64,000 nt of DNA from Spinacia oleracea (GCF_020520425.1 NC_079488.1:19036247-19100246), one strand, 5' to 3'; shown: positions 11,612-24,864, numbered from the stretch's first letter. Translations and numbers: made by a program. The notes: generated by a model from the letters alone, not told the origin.

Positions 11612-11967
11612 TGTTAGGTTATGATACATATGACAATTCATAAATCATGCGGAAAAACCATAAACCCAGGAAAACATATTATTTACACATAATCATTTAG
11701 CATAGATTAGATGCATACTCTTTGTTGCGTGCCTTCCCTAGCTGCGCCCGAACCGAACAAGAACAAGTCTTTAGGACTCCAAGTGTCGTCCCTCCGTAGA
11801 TAGTCCACAGCACGTCCGGATCCGCCTTAAGATTGACCAACTAGAATCGCCCTTAAGGTACTATTATTTTCGGCACTTTATAGGCAAATGTGTGACTGAA
11901 TTTTTTTCTCAAAAACTCACTTTGAATACTTTTAAACTTGTGTTATAAATTGTGAGCCCTAGCCTCA

Positions 11968-11977
11968 TATTTATAGC
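11968..11977 (-). promoter_or_regulatory. TATA box of element A 3' LTR
   Basis: CTATAAATAT on the minus strand. The equivalent sites are 31318-31327 in the 5' LTR of A (the functional promoter), 16284-16294 and 25239-25249 in B, and 48161-48174 and 56981-56992 in C (CTATAAATAAGG). Conservation in all six LTRs supports it. U3 is then about 1.1 kb and R-U5 about 0.35 kb. Confidence 0.65.
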
Positions 11978-12159
11978 GGTATGGAAAGGGAATCGAAATC
12001 CTATTCAGATACAAATTAATTAAACCTAGAATCCTATAAGAACTCTAATTTAATTAATTTATCAAATAGAATTAGGAATTTAATCATTAACCGAACTCTG
12101 CATGTTTTAGGAAACGTGCACGAACACAAACACTTGCACACACACGCACGGCAGCCACG

Positions 12160-12420
12160 ATGGGCCCCATGCGTGCGCGCGAGCAGCAGCCCACTCAGCG
12201 CCCGCGCGCGCTGCGCGCCGCGCGTGCTGTGCGCGCTGTGCGCTGCGCGTGCTGTGCGCGCTGTGCGCGCTGTGCGCTGCGCGTGCTGTGCGCGCTGCGC
12301 GCAGCCTGCTGGGCCTGGCCTTGCGCTGGGCCTGGCGTGGCTGTTTGTGCGGCGCGCTTGGCTTGCTGGGCGATGGCCTGGCTTCGTGCTGGGCCTCGTC
12401 CGGCAGGCCTCGTCCGATGC
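12160..12420. repeat. CpG-rich TGCGCG/GCTG repeat block in the LTR
   Basis: Short tandem units such as TGCTGTGCGCGC alternate in the U3 end of the LTR. The copy at 31510-31770 has 9 bp fewer, so the block changes by slippage. Open frames in it are Ala/Arg/Cys-rich artefacts present on both strands. Confidence 0.8.
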
Positions 12421-12439
12421 TTATTCGTACGATGCGCTT

Positions 12440-12760
12440 CCGATTAAATTTTCCGATTCCGGAATTCATTTCCGATACGAACAATATTTAATATTTCCGA
12501 TTCCGGAATTAATTTCCGTTTCGAACAAATATTTAATATTTCCGTTTCCGGAATTATTTTCCGATTCCGGTAATATTTCCGATTCTGACAATATTTCCGT
12601 TTCCGGCAATATTTTCGATTCTGGAAATATTTCCATTTCCGATAATATTTTCCGACACGTACCATGTTTCCGTTTCCGGCAACATCTACGACTTGGATAA
12701 TATTTATATTTCCGATACGATCCATATTTCCGTTTCCGGCAATATCATCGTTTCCGGAGT
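12440..12760. repeat. LTR minisatellite (AATATTTCCGNTTCCGGC, 18 bp; and a 43-44-bp unit)
   Basis: Two nested arrays. About 2.5 copies of a 43-44-bp unit (TTCCGATTCCGGAATTAATT...) run at 12450-12560, and about six copies of an 18-bp unit at 12560-12660. The same arrays are in all six LTRs of A, B and C. In element orientation they read as repeated CCGGAAA and CGGAAAC strings within U3. Confidence 0.85.
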
Positions 12761-13072
12761 ATTCATTCCTTGCCTGTGACGATCTTAGCTCCCACTGAAA
12801 CCAAGATCCGTCGGTTCCGAATATTCATAGATGGAGTATTTAATGCTATTAAATACTTGATCCGTTTACGTACTATTTGTGTGACCCTACGGGTTCAGTC
12901 AAGAGTAAGCTGTGGATTAATATCATTAATTCCACTTGAACTGAAGCGGCCTCTAGCTAGGCATTCAGCTCACTTGATCTCACTGAATTATTAACTTGTT
13001 AATTAATACTGAACCGCATTTATTAGACTTAACATAGAATGCATACTTGGACCAAGGGCATTATTTCCTTCA

Positions 13073-13937
13073 GTCTCCCACTTGTCCTTAGGGACAAGTG
13101 TGCATTTCCTAATTCCTTTGTCACTCGATGCTTGCTCTTGAACATAAGGTAAGAGTTGTCATCCTTATTATGTCCAGAGGTGTTCCTCGGTTTCAGAGTT
13201 CAACTGATCAAATAAACAGATAATCATAGCCTATGATTCATCCGAGCACGGCCATGCATTTCACAGTTTCTAGCTCTCCGAGTGGCCTTGTACAACTTTT
13301 AAGCATCTCATCCCGATTTATGGGAGGACAATCCCAATCTTGCGATCTTGAGATTAGACTTCGTTTGATAGGTGATTACCTGAGCGTTGCCTTTATAGCC
13401 TCCTTTTACGGTGCGACGGTTGGTCAACGTCAAAGCAACCAGTTCTCAAACAAGTAATCTCAAATCACTCAGGTATTGAGGATTTAGTGTCTAATAATTT
13501 AATGAAATTTACTTATGACAGACTTTCATCTCTTACAGTAAAGTTTCATAGGTCTCGTCCGATACTAGTCTTCCCAAAGTAAGTATCTATGCAAATGATT
13601 ATGACATTGCCATGTCCACATAGTTCAAGAAACAGAACTATGTGGACATCTTGCATTCTAATCGTCTAACGTTTTCTATGCGTCCAATTTTATAGAAAAC
13701 TCCGATTAGGGACCATTTTCAACCTTTGACATTCAAGTTCACTTGATAGACATTTCTTAGTCACAGGACTGGTCCTGACAGTCTATCTTGAATATATCGT
13801 CAAATTGAAGGGACTCATCATTTAATAAACCACAAATTAAATGGAAAAATGAATTCTTTTCATTTATTGTGAATGATTAACCAATAATGTTTTACAAAGA
13901 TTTAAACTCTAAAACTTTAAAACATTAAACAGAGACA
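13073..13937 (-). other. Element A polypurine tract and 3' UTR
   Basis: On the minus strand AAGTGGGAGAC (13083-13073) is the polypurine tract next to the LTR. The remaining 850 bp lie between the pol stop and this tract and hold no gene. The same block is conserved in B (17273-18025) and C (49190-50050). Confidence 0.75.
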
Positions 13938-15925
13938 TCAAAGCCATTCTCCAATATGCTTGATTCCCATAGCTGCAGTGTGCGAGTTGTGCTTCGCCTG
14001 CGGCAGAGGTTTAGTTAATGGATCGTATATGTTGTCATCAGTTCCAATTTTGCTTATCTCGACTTCTTTTCTTTCAACGAACTCTCGTAGAAGGTGAAAT
14101 CTACGAAGTACATGCTTGACTCTCTGGTGGTGTCTAGGCTCTTTTGCCTGTGCAATAGCTCCGTTATTATCACAATACAGGGCTATTGGTCCTTTAATGG
14201 AGGGGACTACACCAAGTTCTCCTATGAACTTCCTTAGCCATATAGCTTCCTTTGCTGCTTCATGTGCAGCAATGTACTCCGCTTCAGTTGTAGAATCCGC
14301 AATGGTGCTTTGCTTAGCACTTTTCCAGCTTACTGCTCCTCCGTTGAGGCAGAAGACAAACCCAGACTGTGATCTGAAATCATCTTTGTCGGTTTGGAAA
14401 CTTGCGTCCGTATAGCCTTTAACAATTAATTCATCATCTCCACCATAGACCAGGAAGTCATCTTTGTGCCTTTTCAGGTACTTCAGAATGTTCTTGGCAG
14501 CAGTCCAATGCGCCTCTCCTGGGTCTGACTGGTATCTGCTCGTAGCACTGAGTGCGTACGCAACATCCGGGCGTGTACATATCATAGCATACATTATTGA
14601 ACCAATCAATGATGCATATGGAATCCCATTCATTCGTCTACGCTCATCAAGTGTTTTTGGGCACTGAGTCTTGCTTAGAGTCATTCCATGAGACATGGGT
14701 AGGTAGCCTCGCTTGGAGTCCGTCATCTTGAACCTATCAAGCACCTTATTGATATAAGTGCTTTGACTAAGTCCAATCATCTTTTTAGATCTATCTCTGT
14801 AAATCTTGATGCCCAATATGTACTGTGCTTCTCCTAGATCCTTCATCGAAAAACATTTCCCAAGCCAAATCTTGACAGAGTTCAACATAGGAATGTCATT
14901 TCCGACAAGCAATATGTCGTCGACATATAATACTAGGAAAGCAATTTTGCTCCCACTGACCTTCTTGTATACACAAGATTCGTCCGCGTTCTTGATGAAA
15001 CCAAAGTCACTGACTGCTTCATCAAAACGTATATTCCAGCTCCTGGATGCCTGCTTCAATCCGTAGATTGACTTCTTTAGCTTGCATACCTTTTTAGCAT
15101 TCTTTGGATCCTCAAAACCTTCAGGCTGTGTCATAAACACAGTTTCTGTTAAAACGCCGTTTAAGAAAGCAGTTTTGACATCCATCTGCCATATTTCGTA
15201 ATCGTAATATGCAGCGATTGCTAACATTATTCGAATAGACTTTAGCATTGCAACTGGTGAAAAGGTTTCATCGTAATCCACACCGTGGACTTGCCTGTAA
15301 CCTTTTGCAACCAATCTAGCTTTGAAAACTTCAAGTTTCCCATCCTTGTCCTTTTTCAGTTTGAAAACCCATTTGCTTCCAATGGCTTGGTAGCCATCTG
15401 GCAAATCGACCAAATCCCATACTTGGTTTTCAGACATGGAGTCTAATTCAGATTGCATGGCTTCTTGCCATTGCTTGGAGCTAGGGCTCGTCATAGCTTG
15501 CTTGTAAGTCGCAGGTTCATCACTTTCAAGTAATAGAACGTCATAGCTCTCGTTCGTCAAAATACCTAAGTACCTTTCCGGTTGAGATCTATATCTTTGC
15601 GATCTACGCGGGGTAACATTTCTAGATTGACCATGATTCTCACCAGATTCTTCTAAAGATCTCTGAGTTTCATCCTGAATGTCATCTTGAGCATTCTCTA
15701 GAGTTTGTTGTTCGACTCGAATTTCTTCGAGGTCTACTTTTCTCCCACTTGTCATTTTGGAAATGTGATCCTTCTCCAAAAAGACACCATCTCGAGCAAC
15801 AAACACTTTGTTCTCAGATGTATTGTAGAAGTAATACCCCTTTGTTTCCTTTGGATAGCCCACAAGGATACATTTGTCAGATTTTGGATGAAGTTTGTCT
15901 GAAATTAATCGTTTGACGTATACTT
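13938..15925 (-). CDS. Element A gag-pol, 3' part: reverse transcriptase and RNase H
   Basis: Open minus-strand frame continuing the polyprotein after the site of B's insertion (the last 5 bp are the duplicated TACTT). Domains in order: end of the integrase linker, copia reverse transcriptase starting near SKWVFKLKKDKDGKLE and carrying KARLVAKGYRQ and the catalytic YVDD box (LVLYVDDILLVGND), then Ty1/copia RNase H with TDAS, TEAEY, CDNNGA and a final DPLTKPL. It ends GEWL-stop at 13938. No stop or frameshift was seen over about 660 codons. It replicates element RNA into cDNA in cytoplasmic particles. It cannot now be translated as one protein because B separates it from the upstream half. Confidence 0.92.
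15921..15925. other. Target site duplication of element B (left), TACTT
   Basis: TACTT precedes TGTTAGG at 15926 and is repeated at 26227-26231. Element C carries the unoccupied version of the same site (GACGTATACTTCACATCC near 52030), which confirms the duplication. Confidence 0.95.
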
Positions 15926-17272
15926 TGTTAGGTTATGATACATATGACATTACATAGATCATGCGGAAACAACCATTAACCCAGGACAACATATTATTTA
16001 CACATAATCATATAGCATAATTTAGATGCATACTCTTTGTTGCGTGCCCTCCCTAGCTGCGCCCGAACCGAACAAGAACAAGTCTTTTAGGACTCCAAGT
16101 GTCGTCCCTCCGTAGATAGTCCACAGCACGTCCGGATCCGCCTTAAGATTGACCAACTAGAATCGCCCTTAAGGTACTAGAAAATTTCGGCACTTTATGA
16201 GCAAGATGTGTGTTTTAATTTTCTCTCAAAAAACTCACTTTTGAATACTTTGAAACTTGTGTATAAATTATGACCCCTAGGCCTTTATTTATAGAGTTAT
16301 GGAAAAGGAATCGTAATCCTAGTAGGATACGAATTAATTGAAATTAGAATCCTACATGAATTCTATTTAATTAATTTATCCAATTAGGAATAGTAATTTA
16401 ATCATACACTGACTCTTGCAGATTCAGGAATCACGCATGAGCACAAACTCACACACACACGGCAGCCACAAGGGCTGCCCATGCGCGTGCGAGCAGCAGC
16501 CCACGCAGCACGGGCCACGCATCCGTGGCCCTTGGCGCGCGCTGGGCTTGTGGCGTGCGTGCTTGCTGGGCGATGGCCCAGCTTCGTGCTGGGCCTTCGT
16601 CCGGCAGGCCTCGTCCGATGCTAATTCGTACGATACGTTTCCGATTAAATTTCCATTTCCGGAATCTATTTCCGATACGAACAATATTTAATATTTCCGA
16701 TTCCGGAATTAATTTCCGTTTCGAACAAATATTTAATATTTCCGTTTCCGGAATTATTTTCTGATTCCGGTAATATTTCCGATTCTGACAATATTTCCGT
16801 TTCCGGCAATATTTCCGATTCTGGTAATATTTCCATTTCCAATAATATTTTCCGATACGTACCATGTTTCCGTTTCCGGCAACATCTACGACTTGGATAA
16901 TATTCATATTTCCGATACGATCCATATTTCCGTTTCCGGCAATATCATCGTTTCCGGAGTATTCATTTCTTGCCTGTGACGATCTTAGCTCCCACTGAAA
17001 CCAAGATCCGTCGGTTCCGAATATTCATAGATGGAGTATTTAATGCCATTAAATACTTGATCCGTTTACGTACTATTTGTGTGACCCTACGGGTTCAGTC
17101 AAGAGTAAGCTGTGGATTAATATCATTAATTCCACTTGAACTGAAGCGGCCTCTAGCTAGGCATTCAGCTCACTTGATCTCACTGAATTATTAACTTGTT
17201 AATTAATACTGAACCGCATTTATTAGACTTAACATAGAATGCATACTTGGACCAAGGGCATTATTTCCTTCA
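15926..17272 (-). repeat. Element B, 3' LTR
   Basis: 1,347 bp, same minisatellite and TATA arrangement as A but a shorter CpG block (16440-16620). The polypurine tract follows at 17273-17283 (minus strand AAGTGGGAGAC). Confidence 0.95.
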
Positions 17273-17283
17273 GTCTCCCACTT

Positions 17284-18025
17284 GTCCTTAGGGACAAGTG
17301 TGCATTTCCTAATTCCTTTGTCGCTCGATGCTTGCTCTTGAACATAAGGTAAGAGTTGTCATCCTTATTATGTCCAGAGGTGTTCCTCGGTTTCAGAGTT
17401 CAACTGATCAAATAAACAGATAATCATAGCCTATGATTCATCCGAGCACGGCCATGCATTTCACAGTTTCTAGCTCTCCGAGTGGCCTTGTACAACTTTT
17501 AAGCATCTCTTCCCGATTTATGGGAGGACAATCCCATTCTTGCGATCTTGAGATTAGACTTCGTTTGATAGGTGATTACCTGAGCGTTGCCTTTATAGCC
17601 TCCTTTTACGGTGCGACGGTTGGTCAACGTCAAAGCAACCAGTTCTCAAACAAGTAATCTCAAATCACTCAGGTATTGAGGATTTAGTGTCTAATAATTT
17701 AATGAAATTTACTTATGACAGATTTTCATCTCTTACAGTAAAGTTTCATAGGTCTTGTCCGATACTAGTCTTCCCAAAGTAAGTATCTATGCAAATGATT
17801 ATGACATTGCCATGTCCACATAGTTCAAGAAACAGAACTACTAGTCATCTTGCATTCTAGTCGTCTAACATTTTCTATGCGTCCGATTTTATAGAAAACT
17901 CCGACTAGGGACCATTTTCAACCTTTGACATTCAAGTTCACTTGATAGACATTTCTTAGTCACAGGACTGGTCCTGACAGTCTATCTTGAATATATCGTC
18001 AAATTGAAGGGACTCATCATTTAAT
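17284..18025 (-). other. Element B 3' UTR, shared with A
   Basis: Nearly identical to 13084-13835 of A up to CATCATTTAATA, then the sequences diverge abruptly. This point marks the 3' edge of the replaced or decayed body. Confidence 0.75.
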
Positions 18026-21000
18026 ACTAAACCAAGATTAAATGGAATATGAAAATACATTTCATATATGATAAATGTTCAACCCCAATGTTTTACAACC
18101 ATGGGCCTCAAACCCATCTTTAAAACAGTTCATGGAATTCAAAGCTATGCTTGATTTCCAGTGCTACAACGTGAGTGTTGCTTCTCACTTGTTGCATAGG
18201 TTTAGTTATCATGCTTTGCCAATCTTAATATCTTTTCATCGAATGTTCTTCGAGATATGGTGATAAGATCTTTTGAGTGTGTTTGTTTTGTGATCTATTC
18301 CTTCTAGCTACAAGAGTAGTTCTACGCATCTTGCAATGAAGAACCATCAAGTCAGAAGACATATGATCCATCCAAGTTCAGTGAAGAACTCTTTAACATA
18401 AACAAACAACCCTGTTTTATTGCTTCTTAGGCAATAAGTACTTTTACTTCAACTGTATAGGTTGCTAGTGATGCTTTGTTTGGATTTACCTATCCAAGCA
18501 GTTCATAGATATGTGGAAGACTCTCCAACTATATCTTAGAACATAGAAATTATTATTTTAATTTCCCACGCAACAACTCATGGTCTCCAATCCATGTTGC
18601 CATTTTAAAACACGATGCTCTATAGCTCGTCCTTATCAATGGTTAACTCCAAAGGGTCTTGCTTGATCCTTTGCCAGTGTTTATGCGTGTAGCATCAATA
18701 TTTAGCGTATCTTTATTTCCTTGAATCAAGAACTATTCCTATGTACCTTTTCAAGTACCATAAGTATTCTTGGTCTCAATCTAGTTGATCTTCACTTAGA
18801 TCAATAGAGATTGGTATATGTTCGTCATGCCTAAAGTCATACGATACGTTTTTGGCGATCCTCATATTATATCATACATGATAAATTCTTTTGCAGAATA
18901 ATTCCCAATTGAATTCTATTCATGTAACTTTAGCTCATTCAATTCTAGTAGATACTGAATCCAGCTAAATTCTTTGACATATAATATAGGTTAAGAATCT
19001 CATTTAGACTCTTTGATGTTTAACTTAGTAAATGCTTATACATAGTTCAAACATTCTTTACTTAGATTTATTCACATGGGTCGAATATCTCCAATGGAGA
19101 CTTTCGTGTTTGATTTAGTAAATGCCATTACTTAATCCAAAACAATATCATAAGATTTTTGTAAATAGATCTTAATACCCAGTATGTACTAAGTTTCGCC
19201 ATGGTCCATCATTGATGAATAATTTCAAATCTAAGTCATTAGCATTTGAATGTTATTTCACAATAGAGAGATATGTGTGTAATACACATAGGACCAATTA
19301 AGTTTTAAGTACTCCCACTAAACTTCTTATATATCTATAAGAATCATGTATATTTTATGAAACTAAAATACTTATTAGCTTCAGTAAAATACAGTTCTAA
19401 TTCCCAATTGCTTGCTTAAATCTGGACTTAGATTTCATAAGCTAGCTTTCCTTTTCAAGCATTTATTTGGATCCACAAATCCTATGACTTACCATGTACA
19501 TAGTTTATTCCAACATTTGATTGAGGAATACGTTTTGTCATCCAATTGCCATATGTACCAATATGCAATCATTGCTTGAATTATAGACTTAAGCATTACG
19601 ATTTTGCATGAGGTTTCAACACAATCCATGCCATGAATTTGCTTGTAACCTTTAGCAACTAATCTAGCTTTGTGTGTGAACACAATTCCATGTTTGATGG
19701 TTTTTATCCTTAAAACAAACTTGCAACCAATAGGTGTGAAACTATTCTTGCAAATTAACAAAATTTCAATTTTGTCATCAAAACATTGAGTATGTTTTAT
19801 GGTCTCTAACCATTTAAAACATTTGAGTCTATATATGGCCTCTAACCATTTTAGGGAATCTAGGTTTCGTCATAGCTTTCTTACAAGTCATAAACTCATT
19901 AATCTACATGATAATAGTTTGACTGCAAGTTGTAGGTTTCTTCACTATCGAATAGAAGAATCTCATAGTTTCATTGACCAGAACTCTATGTTTCCTTACT
20001 ATCTAATAGAAGAATCTCATAGTTCCAGTGACTTGAACTCTATGCCTACTTGGGTATAGAACATCAAACAATAGAATATCAACAGGCACTTTGAGAGTCC
20101 TTTGAATATTCTATTCTCCTTGAAGCACTTGTAAAGTCTTCTAAGAGATGTCTATTCTTTAAAAGCTACTTCTAAAGTCCTTTCAGAATAAGTTCGGATT
20201 TTCTGAAGCACTTCGAAAAGCCTCCGGAATGTCCGTTTATGTTTGTTGTTCGCCTCGAAAACTTTCGAGGTCTATTTTCTCCCACTTGTCATTTTGGAAA
20301 TGAATCTCCAAAAGGACATTATTTCGAGCAAACAAACATTATGTTCTCAAAAATTCGTGGTAGAAACAATACCCTTGTGTCTCATTTGAATAAATCACAA
20401 TGAAACATATATCTAGACTTGGGCCTTAGTTTGTTGAATAACAAACACTAAGCTCCCACTGAGTTTAGCAACTCTTTAGATATATATAATTGAAAAGATA
20501 TCCTGAAATTACTTTTCAATAGCTTTGACGAATTTGGTTTAGTTTGGTGGTAGTTGAGCATTTTTTTTTTAGAAATTATAGGAAAAGTCTTTATGATTCA
20601 TCATTGATCGAATCAAGTACTAATTGACTTCGATCATTCCAACGTAGATATGTCATATCTTATGGAGCTAGATTGTGAAATTACAACACACAATCATTGA
20701 TGATCATATTTGGTCTCAAGTAATCATCAACATGATCTAACCTAGATCTTTATGATTTCTTGCCGAGTGGATTTTATACTTCTGAATCTTTGAACTAGCC
20801 AAACAGATTCAACTTATATCACATTTGAGTAAATAAACCTATATTCACTCAAATCCATGTGAAATAATAAAGTCATAAAACCTTTCTTTAGCTTTGAACT
20901 CTATCGTCTAGGCGTTCTAACAATAGTTCATATTCTTTGTTACTTTCAACAAGTAAGACTAGCTTGTCTTAAGTTGATCTAGAAATCAACCAACTTTCAA

Positions 21001-22145
21001 AAGTCCATCAAAATAGAGCTTATGAATGTTAACTTGTTGATATGGTCTAAGCAACAATGCCAAAGATTTAATGGAACTCAAATCAAGGGTTTGATTTGAA
21101 CCTAGTAAAGTTCTTTAAAGAGTTGTTTGTTTTAATCAAGCATATTGACTCAACCAGTAATTGACCATTTCATTCAAATAAACAAACAAACAAGCATTGT
21201 TTTTGTTCTTCTGAATGTGAGTCTTTCTGTGTTTGAAGCAGAAATTTAGGTATGCTGATTATGGAACAAAATAGCCATTAAGTTCCAGCCTTTGAAAGGA
21301 CTTAAAACAAACTAGATGACCCTACAACTAATGTAGCATTGCCATGCTTCATTTCCCACTTGTAGGTCATTAGTGTATCCTAGCTTCCATTATTTGAGTT
21401 ATTACCGAAGTAAGAACCTCAAGCGGTATATGATACCAAGGAAGTTTGATTGTTAGGTCACTTCTCTTTAAACATAAATTTATAGGTAGAAATGGAATTG
21501 TAAATTCCTTTCATTTGTTCCTCTGTTTTCCTATTTCTTGTACCCTTTCTTATAGTCTTAAGAATTGAATCTTTAGTGTTGACTTTTATACTTTGTTTAG
21601 ACATGTCCAATGTCTCTACAACAAAGTTCTTACCATTTTAATTTATGTTGAACATTATATTTCAACTGGATGATCTTACCAGAAGCTTCTAAAGTTCTCT
21701 AAGCATCGATCTATTCGAATGTCTAGGAACTAGACTCATTCGAGAATTAAATGGACAAAGATATTAGGTTGTTAACCATTGGTAAAGCTGAGCGTTTAAG
21801 CTCAATGCTTTATGATCTCAAAACTACAGTGTATTTTGAATTCACAAGCACCAATTGGTTTGCCATTCGATTTTGATATTCGAAAACAACCATAAAAGTC
21901 GATATAAGAAACGTACATTTTAAATTGCTCATTTTCTCTCTTTTCCGTGAATCGTTCTTGGATTCACTACCAATCGAGGAAATTTACTGTTACCTTTCTA
22001 AAAGGATTTATTGCAGTGCAAGATATTTAATTATAAACAATAATTAAAACATACATTGAAGCATGCAAAGTCTAAACATTTATCATGAATAATAACTTGA
22101 AATTAAAGCAACCATGCAATTCAAACAAGTTATTAACATTTTATT
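18026..22145 (-). pseudogene. Element B decayed gag-pol body
   Basis: 4.1 kb with collinear but heavily mutated copia pol. A reverse transcriptase remnant reads KARLVAKGYKQIHGMD (about 19655-19700, within an open stretch 19489-19761). The segment at 20240-20400 aligns with the post-integrase linker of A (CCCACTTGTCATTTTGGAAATG shared in part). The region near 21340 matches the sequence just after the protease (TTCCCACTTGTAGGTC versus TTCCCACTCGTAGGTC in A). Space left for gag is only about 0.6 kb, so gag is also truncated. By eye the divergence from A is far greater than that of the flanking LTRs. Confidence 0.8.
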
Positions 22146-24864
22146 CGATTTTATTGTTCCGGCAGGTGTGAATAAAATGATTCCAAGATCCTAAAACCAT
22201 TGAAGAATTAAGCACAGTTTGTCGACTTAATTCTAAAACATTTTAGGTAAGCAAAAGCCTTTTGCTAATAGTCTAAAAACTACTCTTGGTTGATAGGTAC
22301 GTCTAAGAACTTATTAGGTAAACCTATCGATGTTGCCACGACATAAAAGGACTCCTTACTTATATCGTTGAGTTTCACCAAAACTAACATGTACTCACAA
22401 TTATTTGTGTACCTTGCCCCTTTAGGACCAATAAGTAACACCTCGCTGAGCGAAAACTATTACTAGATTGATGTAAAGGATATCCAAGCAAGTGTATATT
22501 TTGGCATGGCACCTTTTAACTCAATTTTTAAGTTTGGAACTTAAGGCTCTTACTATGTTGGTTAGATTTTAAGTGAACTAAAATCCTTAATCATGCAACA
22601 TAATCAAGCTTTTGATCTCATGCATTTTAAGACATATTTAAAAGCAATAAATAACTTAAAACATGCATAAGATATTTGTGATCTAGTATGGCCCGACTTC
22701 ATCTTGAAGCTTTGACTTCAAAGTCCGTCTTGAAAATCTCCGTGGGAGGCACCATTTTCTTCAAATAGGATAAGCTATAACTAATTACAACTATTTGATG
22801 GTTCGCAGACCATATTTGAATTGAAAAATAACTTTGGTACTTTAGACCAATTACATTCAAATTAATGGTACGCAGACCATATTTTCTATCCTATTTGGGC
22901 CACACTAGTCACTTCATAACCTGCAAAACAGTACATATACAATATATACCATTCACCCATTCATTATCATGAATGGCCCACATAGCTGGTTAGTAAAACA
23001 CATTATGCATCACGTAAACATTTGCAGCAATTAATCAAGGGCACCAATAATCTACCAATTATTCAGTCCTTATTAATTCTAATCGAGTTGTTTTAACCTT
23101 AAGGATTTGTAGACCTAATCAAGAGTTTATGACTAAAAAGCGCTCCCACTCAAACCAATAAATTCATATGCTTTACCAATTTTAAACATAAAATTGTATT
23201 TCTAGTCTGACCGGAAACATACAAATTTAATTAAAATTTAAAGCTCATATAAATTTATAATTGAATCCATAAATTTAATTTAATTTCAGTCGTATTTAAA
23301 TTAATTCATGATTTTAATTTTAGTAAAATAATTAGAATAAATAACATTTATTATAATTATAATATTCAAAATTAAAATCCAAGAAAATAATTCAAATTAT
23401 TAATTTTAAAATTAATTAAAATTACGTGAACTGAAATTTTCAAATTAAACATTCAAAAAACGATCTAATCGTAACGCAAACACCCTACGCGTTGCACGCC
23501 CATGGGCCGTACGCACACAGCCATTGCTGGCCATGTGCGCGCAGCCCATGCGCTCGTCGCATAGCTGCTGCTGTCCTATCGCAAGCCTCCGCACAGCGCC
23601 CCATCGCACGCGAGCTATCGCTCGCAGTGCGCGCGCGCGAGATCGCTCGCTGGGCGCGCTGGCTCGCTCGCTGTGCGCGCGAGCCATCGCTCGCTGGGGC
23701 GCGACATTGCTCGCTGGGCGAGCGACATCGCACGCTGTGCGCGCGAGCCATCGCTCGCTGGGGCGCGACATCGCTCGCTGGGCGAGCGACATCGCGCGCT
23801 GTGCGCGCGAGTTGTGCTGGGCGCAGCGCTCGTGGCACGCGAGCTTGCGCTCGCTGCGCGCGAGGCTGCGCGCACTTGTGCGAGGCAGCGCGCGTTGTGG
23901 CGCAGCTCGCTTGCTGCCCACACGCGACTGCCTTGGCTCGCCCCTCGCCCATGCCCATTCGTTCATTGCTCGTGGCACACGACACAAGGCAGGGCTGCTG
24001 CCTTGTGCTCGTGCACTACGCCCTTGCTCATTGCATTCGTGCCGCACGGGCGACGAGCTCCCTTGCTCGTCGTCGCATGCCCGCATTATACAACACCCCT
24101 TAAGGGTAACACGAAGCGTCCATTGCTTCGTGCGTGCAAGTTATTTGAACGAATCGCATAAAAATTTAAAATTTATATTTAAAATTAATGACAAATTAAT
24201 AAATAATATTAATTTCATAATTTTAGGGCGAAAAATCGAAAATTTATTATCCAATTGATTTCCGATTGTTATGGATTCAAGTCTAGGTCATAAAAATTTA
24301 AAATTTATCGTAAATTTACAATTTTTATGGTGGTTTTTAATCATAGGTTTCTAATTAAATTACAATTAATTATGAAAATCAAATTAATTCTAAATTATTC
24401 TAATTTTCAACAAATTAATCATAATTACAAATTAGATTGCATAATTAACAAGACTAGGCATTCAAACTTGTTAAACATATGCAGTAGGTCAATCAAAAAT
24501 TCAAGATTTATCAACAAGAATCGCAAATATTTAATTTAACATCTTAAATTTACGAAATTTTGCATTCGAAAAACTAAAACCTTCGAAAAGTCATAGTTAG
24601 GCTTCGAATTTGAGAATTCTGGGTTCGGCAGAAAAATACTATTTTTGTCAAAATTTTAGAATGCCTTTTACATGCGGAATTGACACAAAAATCACTCAAT
24701 TCGGATGAGTAATGAAGAAACTGCCGAAAAACTGCGTACGTATAATTAAATAAACGCAATTTGCAATTAATTAACAATTACGAAAATTAATCACCCCTTT
24801 TAATTCTTGCAAATTTGTAATATTTAACCATGTTCATGCAATTTAGATTATGAAAATAATAAGG
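22146..24864 (-). other. Element B leader (5' UTR), shared with A and C
   Basis: From GTTCCGGCAGGTGTGAATAAA (about 22156) to the primer-binding site the sequence is nearly identical to 28350-30947 of A. It contains a repeated dyad (TGGTTCGCAGACCATATT and TGGTACGCAGACCATATT, near 22800 and 22866), the CpG-rich block (23480-24100) and AT-rich flanks. No conserved coding frame. Confidence 0.75.
23640..23920. repeat. 64-bp CpG-rich tandem repeat in the leader of B
   Basis: About three copies of a 64-bp unit starting GCTGTGCGCGCGAGCCATCG and containing CTCGCTGGGCGAGCGAC, itself an inverted repeat (TCGCTC/GAGCGA). The corresponding block in A (29800-29960) has fewer copies and in C (55600-55660) is reduced further. 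The Ala/Arg/Ser-rich open frames on both strands here are compositional artefacts. Confidence 0.8.

Larger units (their letters stand above)
11612..13072 (-). repeat. Element A, 3' LTR
   Basis: About 1,461 bp, TGTTAGG...CCTTCA on the plus strand (TGAAGG...CCTAACA in element orientation). It contains an 18-bp minisatellite (12480-12730), a GC-rich CpG block (12150-12400) and a TATA box (11968-11977, minus strand). Confidence 0.95.

Noticed and set aside
12107..12725. ORFs inside the LTRs (and equivalents at 16416-16925, 25370-25879, 31458-32067, 48266-48596, 57084-57426)
   Set aside because: They arise from LTR minisatellites and the GC block, are disrupted by indels in sister LTRs and have no protein similarity.
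13073..13937. Env-like third ORF between pol and the 3' LTR of A
   Set aside because: The 0.85-kb region has no sustained frame, no signal peptide or membrane segment, and is non-coding in all three copies.
13938..15902. Plus-strand ORFs inside pol of A (and 50209-52194 in C)
   Set aside because: Antisense shadows of a well-supported pol frame.
23445..24258. Ala/Arg/Ser-rich ORFs of 160-244 codons in the leader of B (also 29635-30343 and 55497-55866)
   Set aside because: Overlapping frames on both strands inside a CpG-rich tandem repeat. Frames are not conserved among A, B and C.
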